Assembly (NCBI RefSeq): GCF_052857255.1
Contig: NC_135498.1
Location: forward strand, 115,511,134 to 115,575,133
From: Amblyomma americanum
Lineage: Eukaryota > Arthropoda > Arachnida > Ixodida > Ixodidae
DNA length: 64,000 nt
Direction of reading: 5' to 3'
Shown here: positions 10,500 through 20,527 of the stretch, one piece after another
Numbering within the stretch: position 1 is the stretch's first letter
Layout: each line of letters starts with the position of its first letter
Translations under genes and position numbers: made by a program
Notes under the pieces: model-generated
Seen by the model: the letters and a program-made list of their open reading frames with translations, nothing else
Told to the model about the DNA's origin: nothing
The model's database searches: none

Positions 10500-12280
10500 C
10501 GTTTAGGAGTCCATACTGCCGCACATTTTTACCATGGATTTCTACCAGCCCGCCCAGGCCCCACCAGTTCGTCCAAGTAAGAGCTGCAAAACTCATGCCT
10601 TTCGGCATTCGCCAATGTATTGCGCAGGTAACAGCACCTGCGTAGCGAACTAACGGGCATTGCATGGCAGCTAGAAGCCAGCCTCAGTGCCTGGCAATAG
10701 CGCACATCCGGTGGAAGCAGCTAGTGTGATCACATAAAAACTAAGTACAGTCAAGTATAGCGCCTTAAGTGTTGATGTTGTTGAACTTCATGATTCGCTT
10801 TGGCAGTCTGCCCTACTGCACTGTATAAAAGATTATATTATTCAAGACAATGATGAATGTGCTTTAAGGTGCTTATACGGCATATCAACTGAGTCCTTTT
10901 TTAGAGTTGCTGTCCTTTTACTTGATCTCCCCTTATTTACCTTGGTGTAGCATCTTCTTTGGGCAGAAAGGCAGAGTGCATATCTGCTCATGCGTAGCAA
11001 CTTCTTCGAGCGGTACGGTATTTTTCTAGCGAAGGTTGATTGATCGCTGCATGGTTATTTGACACAATGGGGTCCTGTGCAAAACTTGTGCTTCGTATAC
11101 AGCTACCATGCGACTGTGGAGGATTTGTGTCACCTCGTTTGCATACTGACGTGCATAAAGCTGCCTCAAGACAACGGCCTGCGATTTCTAGCCCTTAGGT
11201 TGACATTTCTTCAAGATCATATGTGCTGGGCATAACAAGGACATTAAAACCCATACTCCATTATGGATCGTCCAACTCCAAACTGATAAAATAATGCATC
11301 GACGTAACGTGTCTAGGAGCGACACTTTCAATGTCTAGCCTCCACAGTGTTTAGCGAAGCTTCGCAACCATGTGACAAAGTTAACGAGCGCAGCCTTTCT
11401 GTTGTTTGTGCTGGTGTCGGAGCGTGACGCTGCTCAAACGAATCAGGTCGCTGCCGTTCATGACCAAGGTTTGACAGAAAAAGCGCGAACATGTGGTGGC
11501 ACCGTACGTCCACGGCAGTGCACATACGTAGAATAGGTGCCCGCACGCTTAAAAATAAACAATACCGCAGGATGCACACAGTGCCGGCTTCAATTGTCCT
11601 GCCAGAGAACATGGGCCGGGATCTTGAACGGCGGCTTAACAGAACCCGAAACCAGTGAAAAGCAGAGACTGCACAAACAAAATCCAGTGGACGGACCAAA
11701 TTCACTCTTTACGCAACGAATTCGCAGCCCAGCCATGCGAACACACCCAGAATGCTTCCGACAAGTGGAACGGAGGTGCAAGCCGCAAATAACTGAAGGC
11801 GCGGAGTACGCAAGACAATGTGGAACGAAATTAACCCTTTTCGTCCTCAGTCGTCATATCTAGTCGTCATTTTAGCGGTCATAAAGCCTTTATGTTAAAC
11901 ACAATGGTGCCAAAACACATCGTAATGGGCGCTGAAAAATTAAGCGGGCAGCCCGTACTAAGTAGCTTTGTCATGCGCCTCAAAATAACAAACTAGGAAA
12001 ACAGTTTTGCCACACTAGGCAAAAGAAACACCATACATGCCATTTTGTCGAAATCTGTGCCGCAGGCTCCCAGACCTCCTTGAAACGCACAGCATACCAC
12101 GTCGTTACATGAAAGGAGGGTCCACAACACGAGCGACTGGCACAGTACGCTGAAGCGTTCACACAAACAGTGCGAAGGGTAAAACCATTGCAGGTGGGAA
12201 ACGATCAGACAGTGACAGCGACAAGTCTTGTCAGTGAATGAAAAACAGCTCGCGAAGCCCCGAAGACATTTCACACACGA
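10500..12280. other. No gene recognised
   Basis: Several frames of 60-125 codons overlap on both strands (for example 11328-11863 and 11993-12412) but show no motif and no codon signature I can support. No repeat could be delimited. Confidence 0.45.
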
Positions 12281-12289
12281 CTCAAACAC

Positions 12290-12560
12290 ACCATGCCGCC
12301 CACGCGACGCGCCGCCCGCATTGCCCGCATGTCCCGCCACGGCCAGGCTCGGGTGGCGGCGGCGACGCGCGCGCTCCCCAAGTAGGGTGCCTCGATGCGC
12401 GCACCCCCGCATCGAGGGACCCTATCCCCAAGGGACCGGCCGTGGCCCCGCATGCAGCACCAAGCAACAAGAGCTTCGGGGGAAGGGGAGGTGGGGAGTT
12501 GCAATATTCACAGAAAAATTCCACGGAGGCGGTGCTTTCATTTGGCACGTGACGTGCGGC
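12290..12560. other. CpG-rich stretch with a 10-bp hairpin
   Basis: High G+C and many CpG pairs. Around 12390-12418 a 10-bp stem (CCTCGATGCG with its complement) forms a small hairpin. It could be a promoter CpG island or a repeat. No TATA box, exon or homology supports a gene. Confidence 0.3.
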
Positions 12561-12609
12561 GGCGCTTTCCCTGCGGTGAGCGGAAAATTTGAGTTTCCTA
12601 CTTGATGTG

Positions 12610-12840
12610 ATCTCAACCCGAATTGTAAACTCTGCGGCCAACGAGCCAACCACGATCACCTCCTACGGGATTTCAAAATAGAGCGACCCCCGGGTGACCT
12701 AGCTACCGATCCATCTCTCGAGCGGTGGGAGACCGAGCTGGATAGCTCCTACCTCAGAACTCAAGTTCTGGCGGTTGAGTGGGCTGCAAAAGTCGAGGGC
12801 AGGCGCATAGCCACGGAAGGTGTTTCGGTGTCAGAACACC
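12610..12840 (+). mobile_element. LINE ORF2 3' fragment
   Basis: One plus-strand frame reads CKLCGQRANHDHLLRDF, then LERWETELDSS and VEWAAKVEGRR before stopping. The CxxC-x-H arrangement followed by a Trp-rich tail is typical of the extreme C-terminus of arthropod non-LTR retrotransposon polyproteins. Only the 3' end is present. Confidence 0.5.
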
Positions 12841-13412
12841 TCCTGAAATTTTCTGAGCGCTGCGTCTGCCCCTCCCCATCCTTTTGGCGTTTTTTTTTTG
12901 CTCATGCTATTTACAGTCTGCACTGATATATTAAAATGTAAAAACTAAAATAAGAAATTGTAGTTTTTTTGCTGTAAGCTTGTGTGTAGTTGTACATTGT
13001 GTGAAAATATTGCACAGACTCGCGATTTATCCTATATATGCTTTTTGTTGTTTACGAATGAAATGCTCGGCGTCCTGTGTGCAGTCGTATTTATGTTTAT
13101 ACTACAGTGAACTCTTCGGCTTCGGAACGAGCTCTTCGGCTTTAATACCGCAGAAAAATGACTATGTTACTGTTTGGACGCAGGCTCTTTTTCTTTTTGT
13201 TTTTTACCGGCGACATATAGCACGCCCAGAATAATACTTCTGGTTTTGTATGGCTATGTACTCTCTACCACTAAGGCGATCACTTAGCACCAAGTTCTTT
13301 CTGAAAAACCAATCCCTATCAAGTGTGTGATATTTGAACTGCTTGCGCTTATTTTGCTGCCAAGTCAGACTTCCTGAGCGAACAGTTCGGACGAATTGTG
13401 CCCGAAACGAAC

Positions 13413-13481
13413 ACTGGTCTTGAGTAAAGGAAAGGACACAGCGACACTGTCCCTGTGCCCTTTCCTTTACTCAAGACCAGT
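13413..13481. repeat. Near-perfect hairpin, 29-bp arms
   Basis: The arm that starts ACTGGTCTTGAGTAAAGGAA returns as its reverse complement with one mismatch, around a loop of about 11 bases. It lies upstream of a LINE relic and contains no gene. Confidence 0.8.
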
Positions 13482-13680
13482 TTTCATTTCAATTAATCGC
13501 TAAGGCGCAACGAAAAACCCGCAAGAGGCCATCGTCCATATAACCACAAATGTGCAACCGCCACATAATTTCTTCGGCGCTGCAATTGTGCACGTCGATC
13601 TTCTCAATCATTTTGTTCCCGCCAAAGCTTAATATCCCGCCTCTGGGCCGGAGAACCCCCCAATCGAAAGCACTGTAACA

Positions 13681-15090
13681 GTGGCATATGTTAACGCACA
13701 AATGGCCGCCTTTGAAGTACGCATCACAGCCGCCGTAACGGCCCAAGTCGCGGCGCAAATTACTGCGCAATTTGGCAGGATAATAGAAACGACCCTAGAC
13801 AACACAATGCAGGCAACCATGTCGCTCATGATGCAGCAGATAGAGGCCCGGCTGGTCCAAATAGCAATATCGGTACCCCCGCCGGGCAACTATGCTCCGC
13901 CGCCGCTTAACAACTCGAGACCCCCACCCATTCTCCCTCTATACCCCAGTAGCACTTCGTTGGTGACCCGTCATCAACTAATTCTCACATAGTGTGACTG
14001 CAGAGGGCGAATTAAGGTGCAAGGGAGTCTCCACAATAGCCGTGTCTCTAGCAAGGCCCAATACCAGACCTATTTCTTTTTCAGGAAACGGCCGCGCCAA
14101 AACAGTGCCGGGCTTCACCGCTTATTTTCTGACGATTAGAAGAAACCCCGTGTCACAATCCACATAAAGTAGTTTATGTAGATTGTGACATGGGTATTAC
14201 GTACATAGCGCATTCTAGCGCCAGCGCAGTGGTGTACATATTTATCGGGGTCATCCCGTGAGGCAAAACTCAAGAACCTCTTTTATAGTCAATACCTATC
14301 TCCAGCGTGGTTAGGCAGTATCTCCGGCTACACATCTCATCGAGGAAATGATAGGAAAAGCGGTCGAAAACTCTCTATTGTTAACAGGCGATTTCAACTG
14401 CGCCCATACGGACTTGGGCTACCGCAGAACGAACAGTCGAGCAGCCACCCTGTGGCACAAAATACATGCACAGCGCCGGAAAGTCTATAGCAACTTCGCT
14501 CAGGCCACTCGGATTGGCAATAGCATTTCGCAAGACACTAGCCCGGACCTCATACTCGGCAGGCACCTGGGACACCTGCAGTGGGTACGCACCGGAAACA
14601 CGTTAGACAGTGATCGCCACATAATAGCCCTCAGCCTACCCTTCGAACTTTCTGACGGAGATATAGAGAATGCCCTATAAAACCGCGGTGGAAACCGTAT
14701 AGGCACATGCATGAAGCGTTGGACTGGAATGCTCGCCCACTACATCGAAACTCTTGATTATGAGACCGCCAACACACCGCCGTACACAAACGCCAATCTC
14801 CGTGCACATCGACGAAAACCCCGGCCCCCCCAAGTTCCCATCATCCGCGTTCTCGGTCTCCAAATAGACGAAGACGGCCGAGACGGGCAAACCATAAAGC
14901 AACTCAAGCGGTCAACGCAAGCAACACTGCAGGTGATCAAGCGTGTCACCAAAGTGGCACATGGACGAGGCGAGGCGGACTTCCTAAAAGTGGTTCACGC
15001 CTTCGTCCTGAGCCGCATCATCTGCACCACGCCGTACCTGCGCCTCAATTAAACCGAAGCAGCAGCCATTAGCAGACTTATTCGACAGGC
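13681..15090 (+). mobile_element. Degraded LINE (ORF1, endonuclease and RT pieces)
   Basis: Three pieces of one non-LTR retrotransposon are in order. At 13681-13990 a frame rich in Ala, Gln and Met (AQMAAFEVRI, MMQQIEARL) looks like the coiled-coil part of ORF1. At 14348-14680 the endonuclease domain shows LLLTGDFNCAHTDLGY and LDSDRHIIALSL, matching the Asp-Phe-Asn and Ser-Asp-His catalytic blocks of APE-type nucleases. At 14711-15052 the frame holds VPIIRVLGLQID and LQVIKRVTKVAHG, the region after the RT palm. The RT core with the YxDD motif is deleted between the last two pieces, so the element is dead. Confidence 0.75.
14151..14190. repeat. Small hairpin, 18-bp arms
   Basis: TGTCACAATCCACATAAA pairs with its reverse complement (one mismatch) around a 4-base loop, GTAG. 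It lies inside the LINE relic between the ORF1 and endonuclease pieces. Confidence 0.7.
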
Positions 15091-15099
15091 TTGAGGTTG

Positions 15100-16250
15100 A
15101 GGTTGCAATGTTGCACAGGTCGCCCAAAGAGAGCAACGAGTCGCCAACATGCCATCAAGGTGACCGACACAGCGCATCGCATAGCGCTGATGCAGCGTGC
15201 GCCCATTGCTAAGGTGAGCGTAAAGACGCGCGCGAGAAGACGCGAAATGAAACAGCCTTCTTTTTGTTTTATTAACGCTCGGCTGATAATCTGGCGACAA
15301 AGTTCCCATCTTAGAATTCGTATCACTGCGACATCATGAAAATTTCGTTTAGACACAACTTTATTCCCAGGATAGAAGGGATTCCCAGGATAGGAGGAAA
15401 TTCCCGAATGAAATGTCACTGACCGCTGCTCGCAGGGTTCTAATTATGATAATTTGATGCTATCGTCGTAAGGACACCTTTTGCAAAAGCGTTTCAGCTG
15501 ACAATGTTAGCCGGGAGGACAGCCGCTTCCTCAACAGAGGAGGCTGTTTTGCACCGGCTGGTATCGGCAGCTGCAGGCACAAATCCCATCAACATGCCAC
15601 AAAGTCCACGTAGAGATCCTCTCCCCTCTCCACCACATCCCCCCCCCCCCACACACACACGTACTTTTGCATAGGCCCCAAGACTTTCTACCACGTGGTC
15701 GGCGAATGTGCGAGAACTCCCGCCACCCCATGAGAACTCCGTGGGTCTGTACCTTATGAAACCAGCGACGAAAATGGAAACAGCTAGTAGTAGTAGGCAG
15801 AACAGCGCTGTGCTATCCTGGGCACTTTTGTTCTCGTTTTTGTGGCTGCTTTCCTGAAGGGACAGCGAGTGTTCCCTCAAAGTTCTGTTCTGGGCTAGTT
15901 GGTGTGTTCCCACACCAACTGGCCCGCATTGTTACCCTTTCACTCTCTGTCCTTGCCCGGCCACCAGGTTGGGCTTGTCGGCCGTGGGCTGGGTTTCCCA
16001 ATAAAGACGGCCACCCACGAAGGCAAAGATCTATGGTAATAATGTCCCCCCTCTCTCGAATAGAGTGCTAACGTTTAAAAGACTGCTCCTTTCCTGAAAG
16101 GAGGCCCAGGAAGAGCAGCAAAGCCGAAGAATCCTGATATTTCTCAACATATGACGACTGGCTGATGGTAGTGCACACCATCCATCTTCACAGCCGGTCA
16201 GGCTAAGTCACGCTGGCGGCTACCGGTACCTAATTCAATACTGAAGTTAG
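15100..16250. other. No gene recognised
   Basis: Holds only short frames. A pyrimidine/C run at about 15630-15660 and a small direct repeat of ATTCCCAGGATAG at about 15365-15400 are the only structure seen. Confidence 0.4.
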
Positions 16251-16252
16251 TT

Positions 16253-16258
16253 TTTATT
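16253..16258 (-). terminator. Polyadenylation signal for the M13 gene
   Basis: AATAAA on the minus strand, about 550 bp past the M13 stop codon at 16806-16808. It is the first canonical signal I saw downstream and would give a 3' UTR of about 570 bases. Confidence 0.45.
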
Positions 16259-16805
16259 GAACACAGAGGAATTGCTATCTCTTAAAACAGAATGGTCTGT
16301 TTGGTATATTGTAACAATGAATGCCCATGCCATACGAATGAATACAACGGCGTTAAGGGCCTGTACAAGAAATCGCTAAAGTGCCTAGTTATGTTGGAGG
16401 CAATCAAAACATCAGCAGTAGTGTAAAACCGAGCGTCGTCTGGGGAAGTGGACGAAATAAAGTGTCAAGATTCAAAATTTGTGCTTTCTACAATACAAAA
16501 GCTGCCAAAGGTAGCCACGAAAAAAGCATGTCGTTTTCACACTTAACTGTTTCCATGGCGCATAGCATTAGAGGACAGTCAGAAAAGAAGCGCAAAGAAC
16601 TACCACTCGAAAATAAAAGAAGAGAAATAAAGGTATGGGATAAGGGAAATAGATAAAATAAAAATTGCATCACATGGGCATGGGTAAATTGCATCAGGTC
16701 CTGTGTGCATGCCATAATCTTTCAGTTTGCAAGTAACAGCGAGGAAAACAAATCGTCGGCACGTATAAAACTCCCGGCATCGTCGATGTCGCCATTGGCG
16801 CCAGA

Positions 16806-17193
16806 TCAAATGAAGAAGGAGCACTTCCGAGCGGGGTTCATAGGGGATCCATTTGGACAGCGGTAGACTTGGGCGAAGGCCGCCGAGTTGCGCACAGCCT
16901 TGTTGCAGTCCAGTGTGTGCGGCCCCACGGCCCCGGGCAGCGTGCACATCATGTAGCACAGGGTCATGAAGAAGACCTGCTCCCCGGAGAGCTCGCTCGC
17001 GATGCCCTGCGGGGCATCGTCGTCGCGCACTGAGCGCTGGTAGGCCTCATGTGCCACTTCCAGGGCGGGTATCTCGGGAAACACGCTGTTCCGCCTCCTT
17101 CCGGTTCGGGTCTCGTCGTCACTACTGTCGCCGAGGGTCTGCCCCTCGGTCTGCAGGCAGCCGTCTCGCAATGCAAATTTCTCCGCCGAGGCA
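16806..17193 (-). CDS. M13 peptidase homologue, terminal exon 3
   Basis: The last exon supplies residues 923-1051 of the predicted protein. It follows an AG at 17195-17194 and joins exon 2 in phase 2 (AA|T, giving Asn 923). It begins ASAEKFALRDGCL, which matches the SAxxFxxRxxC block that follows the catalytic motif in M13 enzymes. TLGD (942-945) stands where active members have TLGE, so the Glu that is the third zinc ligand in the family is Asp 945. The downstream Asp of the ExxxD motif is Asp 949. A basic, presumably inserted stretch follows, then LEVAHEAYQ, ELSGEQVFFMTLCYMMC, CPNGSPMNP and a final KCSFFI. These match the M13 C-terminal blocks, with Phe in place of the usual Trp after the last Cys. 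TGA ends the frame. Confidence 0.85.
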
Positions 17194-17624
17194 CTGCGAA
17201 TGGTGCGGTTGTACATGCAGTTAATGAAGCAGTGGCCACGGTCCCATACACACACCCTCAAATTCTCGCCTACCGTGGTGTCAGCCATTATGGTAAGCCC
17301 CGTTGGTATAACAGCATCACTCGGAGGACAAAATCTACACCGTACTGATCAGCTAACAATGATCTTCCCAGACCACGTGATTCCTAAGTGTCCCATGCGA
17401 CGGTCGCTAGGACACCATTTCCGCAACCTTTTATTCACAGAGATTTCAAAGGCTGTTGAAGCGCCGCGAGTATGATTTTGCACGTCTATTTGTGCAACAA
17501 CTCTTCGCGGTATCGCGTCGCAGAGAGCCAACACAACCTCCTTTCTTCATTTATTCTCCTGGCCGTCGCATAAGCGGACAGACACAAGTATAATACGGAG
17601 GCATAGGCGGATTAGGTTATAGCT

Positions 17625-17846
17625 TATGGGGGTTTAACGTCCCGAAGCCACTAGTATGAGGAACGCCGCAGTGGAGTGCTCTGGAAATATCGTCCACCTG
17701 GGGTTTTTTAAAGTGCGCTGACATCGCATAATACACGGTCCTCTAAAATTTCACCTCCATTGATATTCGACCGCCTGGGGGGAGGAGGGGGGTCGTCTTT
17801 CGGGTCAGCAGCCGAGCGCCTAACCGCTGAGCCACTAAGGCGGCGG
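17625..17846 (-). mobile_element. Ruka-like tRNA-derived SINE in M13 intron 2
   Basis: The minus-strand head reads CTTAGTGGCTCAGCGGTTAG, then GCGCTCGGCTGCTGACCCGA. The B-box region is damaged by a G/C-rich insertion. The body continues through AATTTTAGAGGACCGTGTA and a segment with CAGGTGGACGATATTTCCA and ends in GTTAAACCCCCATAAGC. The layout matches the copy at 57541-57765. It lies inside intron 2 (17194-18803) of the M13 gene, on the same strand as the gene. Confidence 0.7.
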
Positions 17847-18550
17847 AGGAGGCATGGATGTGAGGTGGACAGCGGAGGAGGGTTAATAACACCGTAGAGA
17901 ACTAGAACCGTTCAAGCGGATCCAAAAGTGATGAAGGAACACCAGAGCAGCAATGAGCTGACATACGAAATATAAGTGCTGTGCCACTGCAACAAGCGCA
18001 TACGTAATGCATCCTACCCAGTTTCATCTCTCTTGATTCATTGCACATTTAGCACAGAAGTCTGCTTCCGTTCGTTTTTTTTTTGTTCCGACAACACGGC
18101 ACACTGTAGGATTCCCTGATGATGTCAAAGTTTAAGCGCAGAAAGTCGCCTCATCCAGTTTTTCGTATACTACATTCACCAGTAATGTCTTTTGTGACTA
18201 TACCCCATATGCGGCAGGATCTTTCCCATTCAGCCATAATATAATGCCCCTCAGACCAGTAGTTGTTATACGTGTTAAAAAAATAAATACCTTCGCAAAC
18301 GCAATGCAGTGAAAAGAAATGGATGCAGCGTGGCTCTGAAGTGATTGCAACTTCACCACTCATACAAAAGGGAAAAGGAACAACTTTGAGCACACCTGAT
18401 TTTGATGGCGCGCACAATCTCATTTTATTTTTGTTTTCGAAAGTATGAAAATAGGCGTTGTCTTGCCGTAACTTTCCCGTAGTCACGCATGTGGTGGTGA
18501 CCGCTTCCGTTAAACCGAGCTAATCTGAAATTTGGGCGAGTTGGTAAGCA

Positions 18551-18700
18551 TTCATTGTGGGTGAACAGCGCAACAAAGGCGGGAAAAAGGCTTTATGTTC
18601 ACTATATATTACCACTTTTCGTTATTCAATAAATTCAGTTGCGACTCAGCGCTTGTCTTGCCTTTGTCCCGCCTTTGTTGTGCTGTTCACCAACAATGAA
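18551..18700. repeat. Foldback repeat in M13 intron 2
   Basis: Arms of about 42 bp (from TTCATTGTGGGTGAACAGCG, matching GTTGTGCTGTTCACCAACAA on the other side) are reverse complements with a few mismatches around a centre of about 65 bp. The arm includes CAACAAAGGCGGG. It lies in the second intron of the M13 gene. It may be a MITE. Confidence 0.7.
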
Positions 18701-18803
18701 ACCAAGCTAACTTTAAAAAGCCTAAAACTGTTTTGAATTACCTTAGCACATTGACAGAAATACCTCACTATTCCCCAAAAACGATGAGAGTGAGAGCACT
18801 TAC

Positions 18804-20527
18804 TTGGAAAGAAAGAAGTCTCCGAACGAGCCGTCGGGATGCCACCTAAGCCCTTGACTGTCCATTGACGCCACCAGCTGCAACGCCATGAAGAAGCCCA
18901 GTCCCCCGTAGAACATGGCTTTGGTACCCTTGGAGTAGTAAAGAGGCGCGGTCACAGCGCCAACGGCCACCTTGACAGAGCCAGTCGCAGCGTCGTAGAA
19001 GAAGTACGGCAACGCGTAGTTCACCGGATAGCCCAAGAGGTCAATATCTTCCCGCGGATGGTACGCCGCGGCGGCGCTGCGACTCGCCTTTACCCAGTAT
19101 TCGCCGAACGAGGACTCAGCATTAGGAAAAGCTTCGTACAAAAGTTCGAGCTCGCTGCTCACGAGCATTCGCTCTGGGGGCCACAGAAAAAGGCGAGTGG
19201 TGGAGACCTTCTGAACGGCGAGCCATCGGCTCACGTCGTCCAGCCAGGTTGTCGCTTCCACCATGTCGGCAGCGGCCAAGACCAGACTGTTGAAGCCGGT
19301 CTTCACGAGAGAGCGCTCCTGTCGCGTGAAGCGTGATACGGAGCTCAGTGCAGTCACGAGGATACGGTAGGCGGTCTCGACGAATCGCTCGCAGAAGTAC
19401 GGCCGGTACAGAGCGACGCCCTGGTCGTATCGGTTTTCCAGCAGCCGGAAATCTACAGCCGGGGCGAACAGCTGCACGAATGACCAGGCTATCAGGGCGA
19501 GGAGCTGTTTGTCGTCGTAAGAAGCCAGCACGCTTGCCAACACCGCGAAGAACGCGACGTCGCTGAGCAGCACCTCGTCGCTGGGCTCCACTGAGGGCTT
19601 GAGCTGCGTTTGTCTGAAAGCCCTAAGCCATTGGTCAGAGGCGAGGGGCGGAGTGTAGGATCCCAAATGCAAGATGGACACCAGCGCCGGTTCGACAGCT
19701 GGAGGACGCATGGCGGTCAGAAGCCTTCTGAATATATTTCTTTCCATTCGCATTGTTGCGTCGATAAGCGTCTTGTTTATCTCCACCTCGTTCTGCGCGC
19801 CACTCAGGATAACCTGAAACGTGGTCCAGTACTTGGCGTAACCTCCTGCCTCGCTTACCGTGACGTGGTGCTGGAACATGAGAGGGATGAGTGATCCAGG
19901 CTCCAAAGTAAAGCGCCACTTCGAGACGGATGTCAGACGCAGTACTCTCACTTGAAAGAAGAGGGGAACGTGCCACTTTAAGGCCAGCGTCTGCAGCACG
20001 TCGAGGGCTTTCGTGTCGCCGGGATCTTGTTCGCCAGGCCAGGACAGTCTGCAGTCGTTTAGAAACTTCCGGAATACGCCAACGTTCGAGCCGTACTGCG
20101 ATCGCTCGCCCATGCAAGAGGAGTACATGGCAAGTGGTTTGTACCCGCTGGCAATAGTTCGTGAACCATCGACCAGGATGCCTTCGAACGCCGGGAACCA
20201 CGATTTGCGCACGTCGTCCATGGCCGAGTTGGAGTGCTCGAGGTAGCCTTCGGGAGGCGACCAGGCGGAGCATACGTAAGCGCTGAAGTTTCGGCAAGGG
20301 TCGAGACTGCGATTCAGCTTGGCGGTAAGCAGCCAGGCGTGATCGAAACAATCTTTCGTCTTGCAGAACCGCTTCGAAGAGACTGGCTCAGTGGCGTTCA
20401 CCAGCGCGACCACTGCGACGACAATCACGGCTGTCACGGCCGCCACGAACAAAGCCGCAATGAGCACATCTCGCTTTCTGAACGGTACTCCAGCTACCAT
20501 GATCGCGGCACTCGAAGCACATTGTCC
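18804..20527 (-). CDS. M13 (neprilysin-like) metalloprotease homologue, main exon 2
   Basis: This exon encodes residues 349-922 of a predicted type II membrane protein of about 1051 residues. After a CTCTCACAG acceptor it reads through a basic stop-transfer segment (FRKRD) into a hydrophobic span at about residues 369-392. The ectodomain opens with CKTKDCFDHAWLLTAKLN and then PCRNFSAYVCSAW, the conserved M13_N start with its cysteines. Later blocks include NYALPYFFYDAATG and APLYY (the NAFY and PPFF regions). The catalytic block YGGLGFFMALQLVASMD (888-904) aligns with the family's YGGIGxxIGHEITHGFD, but both His zinc ligands and the catalytic Glu are replaced (Leu 897, Gln 898, Ala 901; genome 18869-18883). 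Active M13 enzymes cleave extracellular peptides; this one probably cannot hydrolyse and may bind peptides or partners instead. No stop or frameshift interrupts it, which argues against simple decay. The exon ends at a strong AA|GTAAGT donor. Confidence 0.9.

Noticed and set aside
12228..12659. Several overlapping frames of 75-125 codons in the CpG-rich block
   Set aside because: High G+C lowers stop frequency. Frames overlap on both strands with Arg/Pro/Ala bias and no motif.
17194..17288. Upstream extension of the last M13 exon frame (MADTTVGENLRV...)
   Set aside because: Homology to the family begins at SAEKF. The AG at 17194 gives an exact phase match to exon 2, whereas the GTAG acceptor further upstream does not keep the frame.
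19635..20351. Minus-strand frame of 238 codons
   Set aside because: Shadow of the M13 exon in another frame. It lacks motifs, while the overlapping frame has the M13 blocks.
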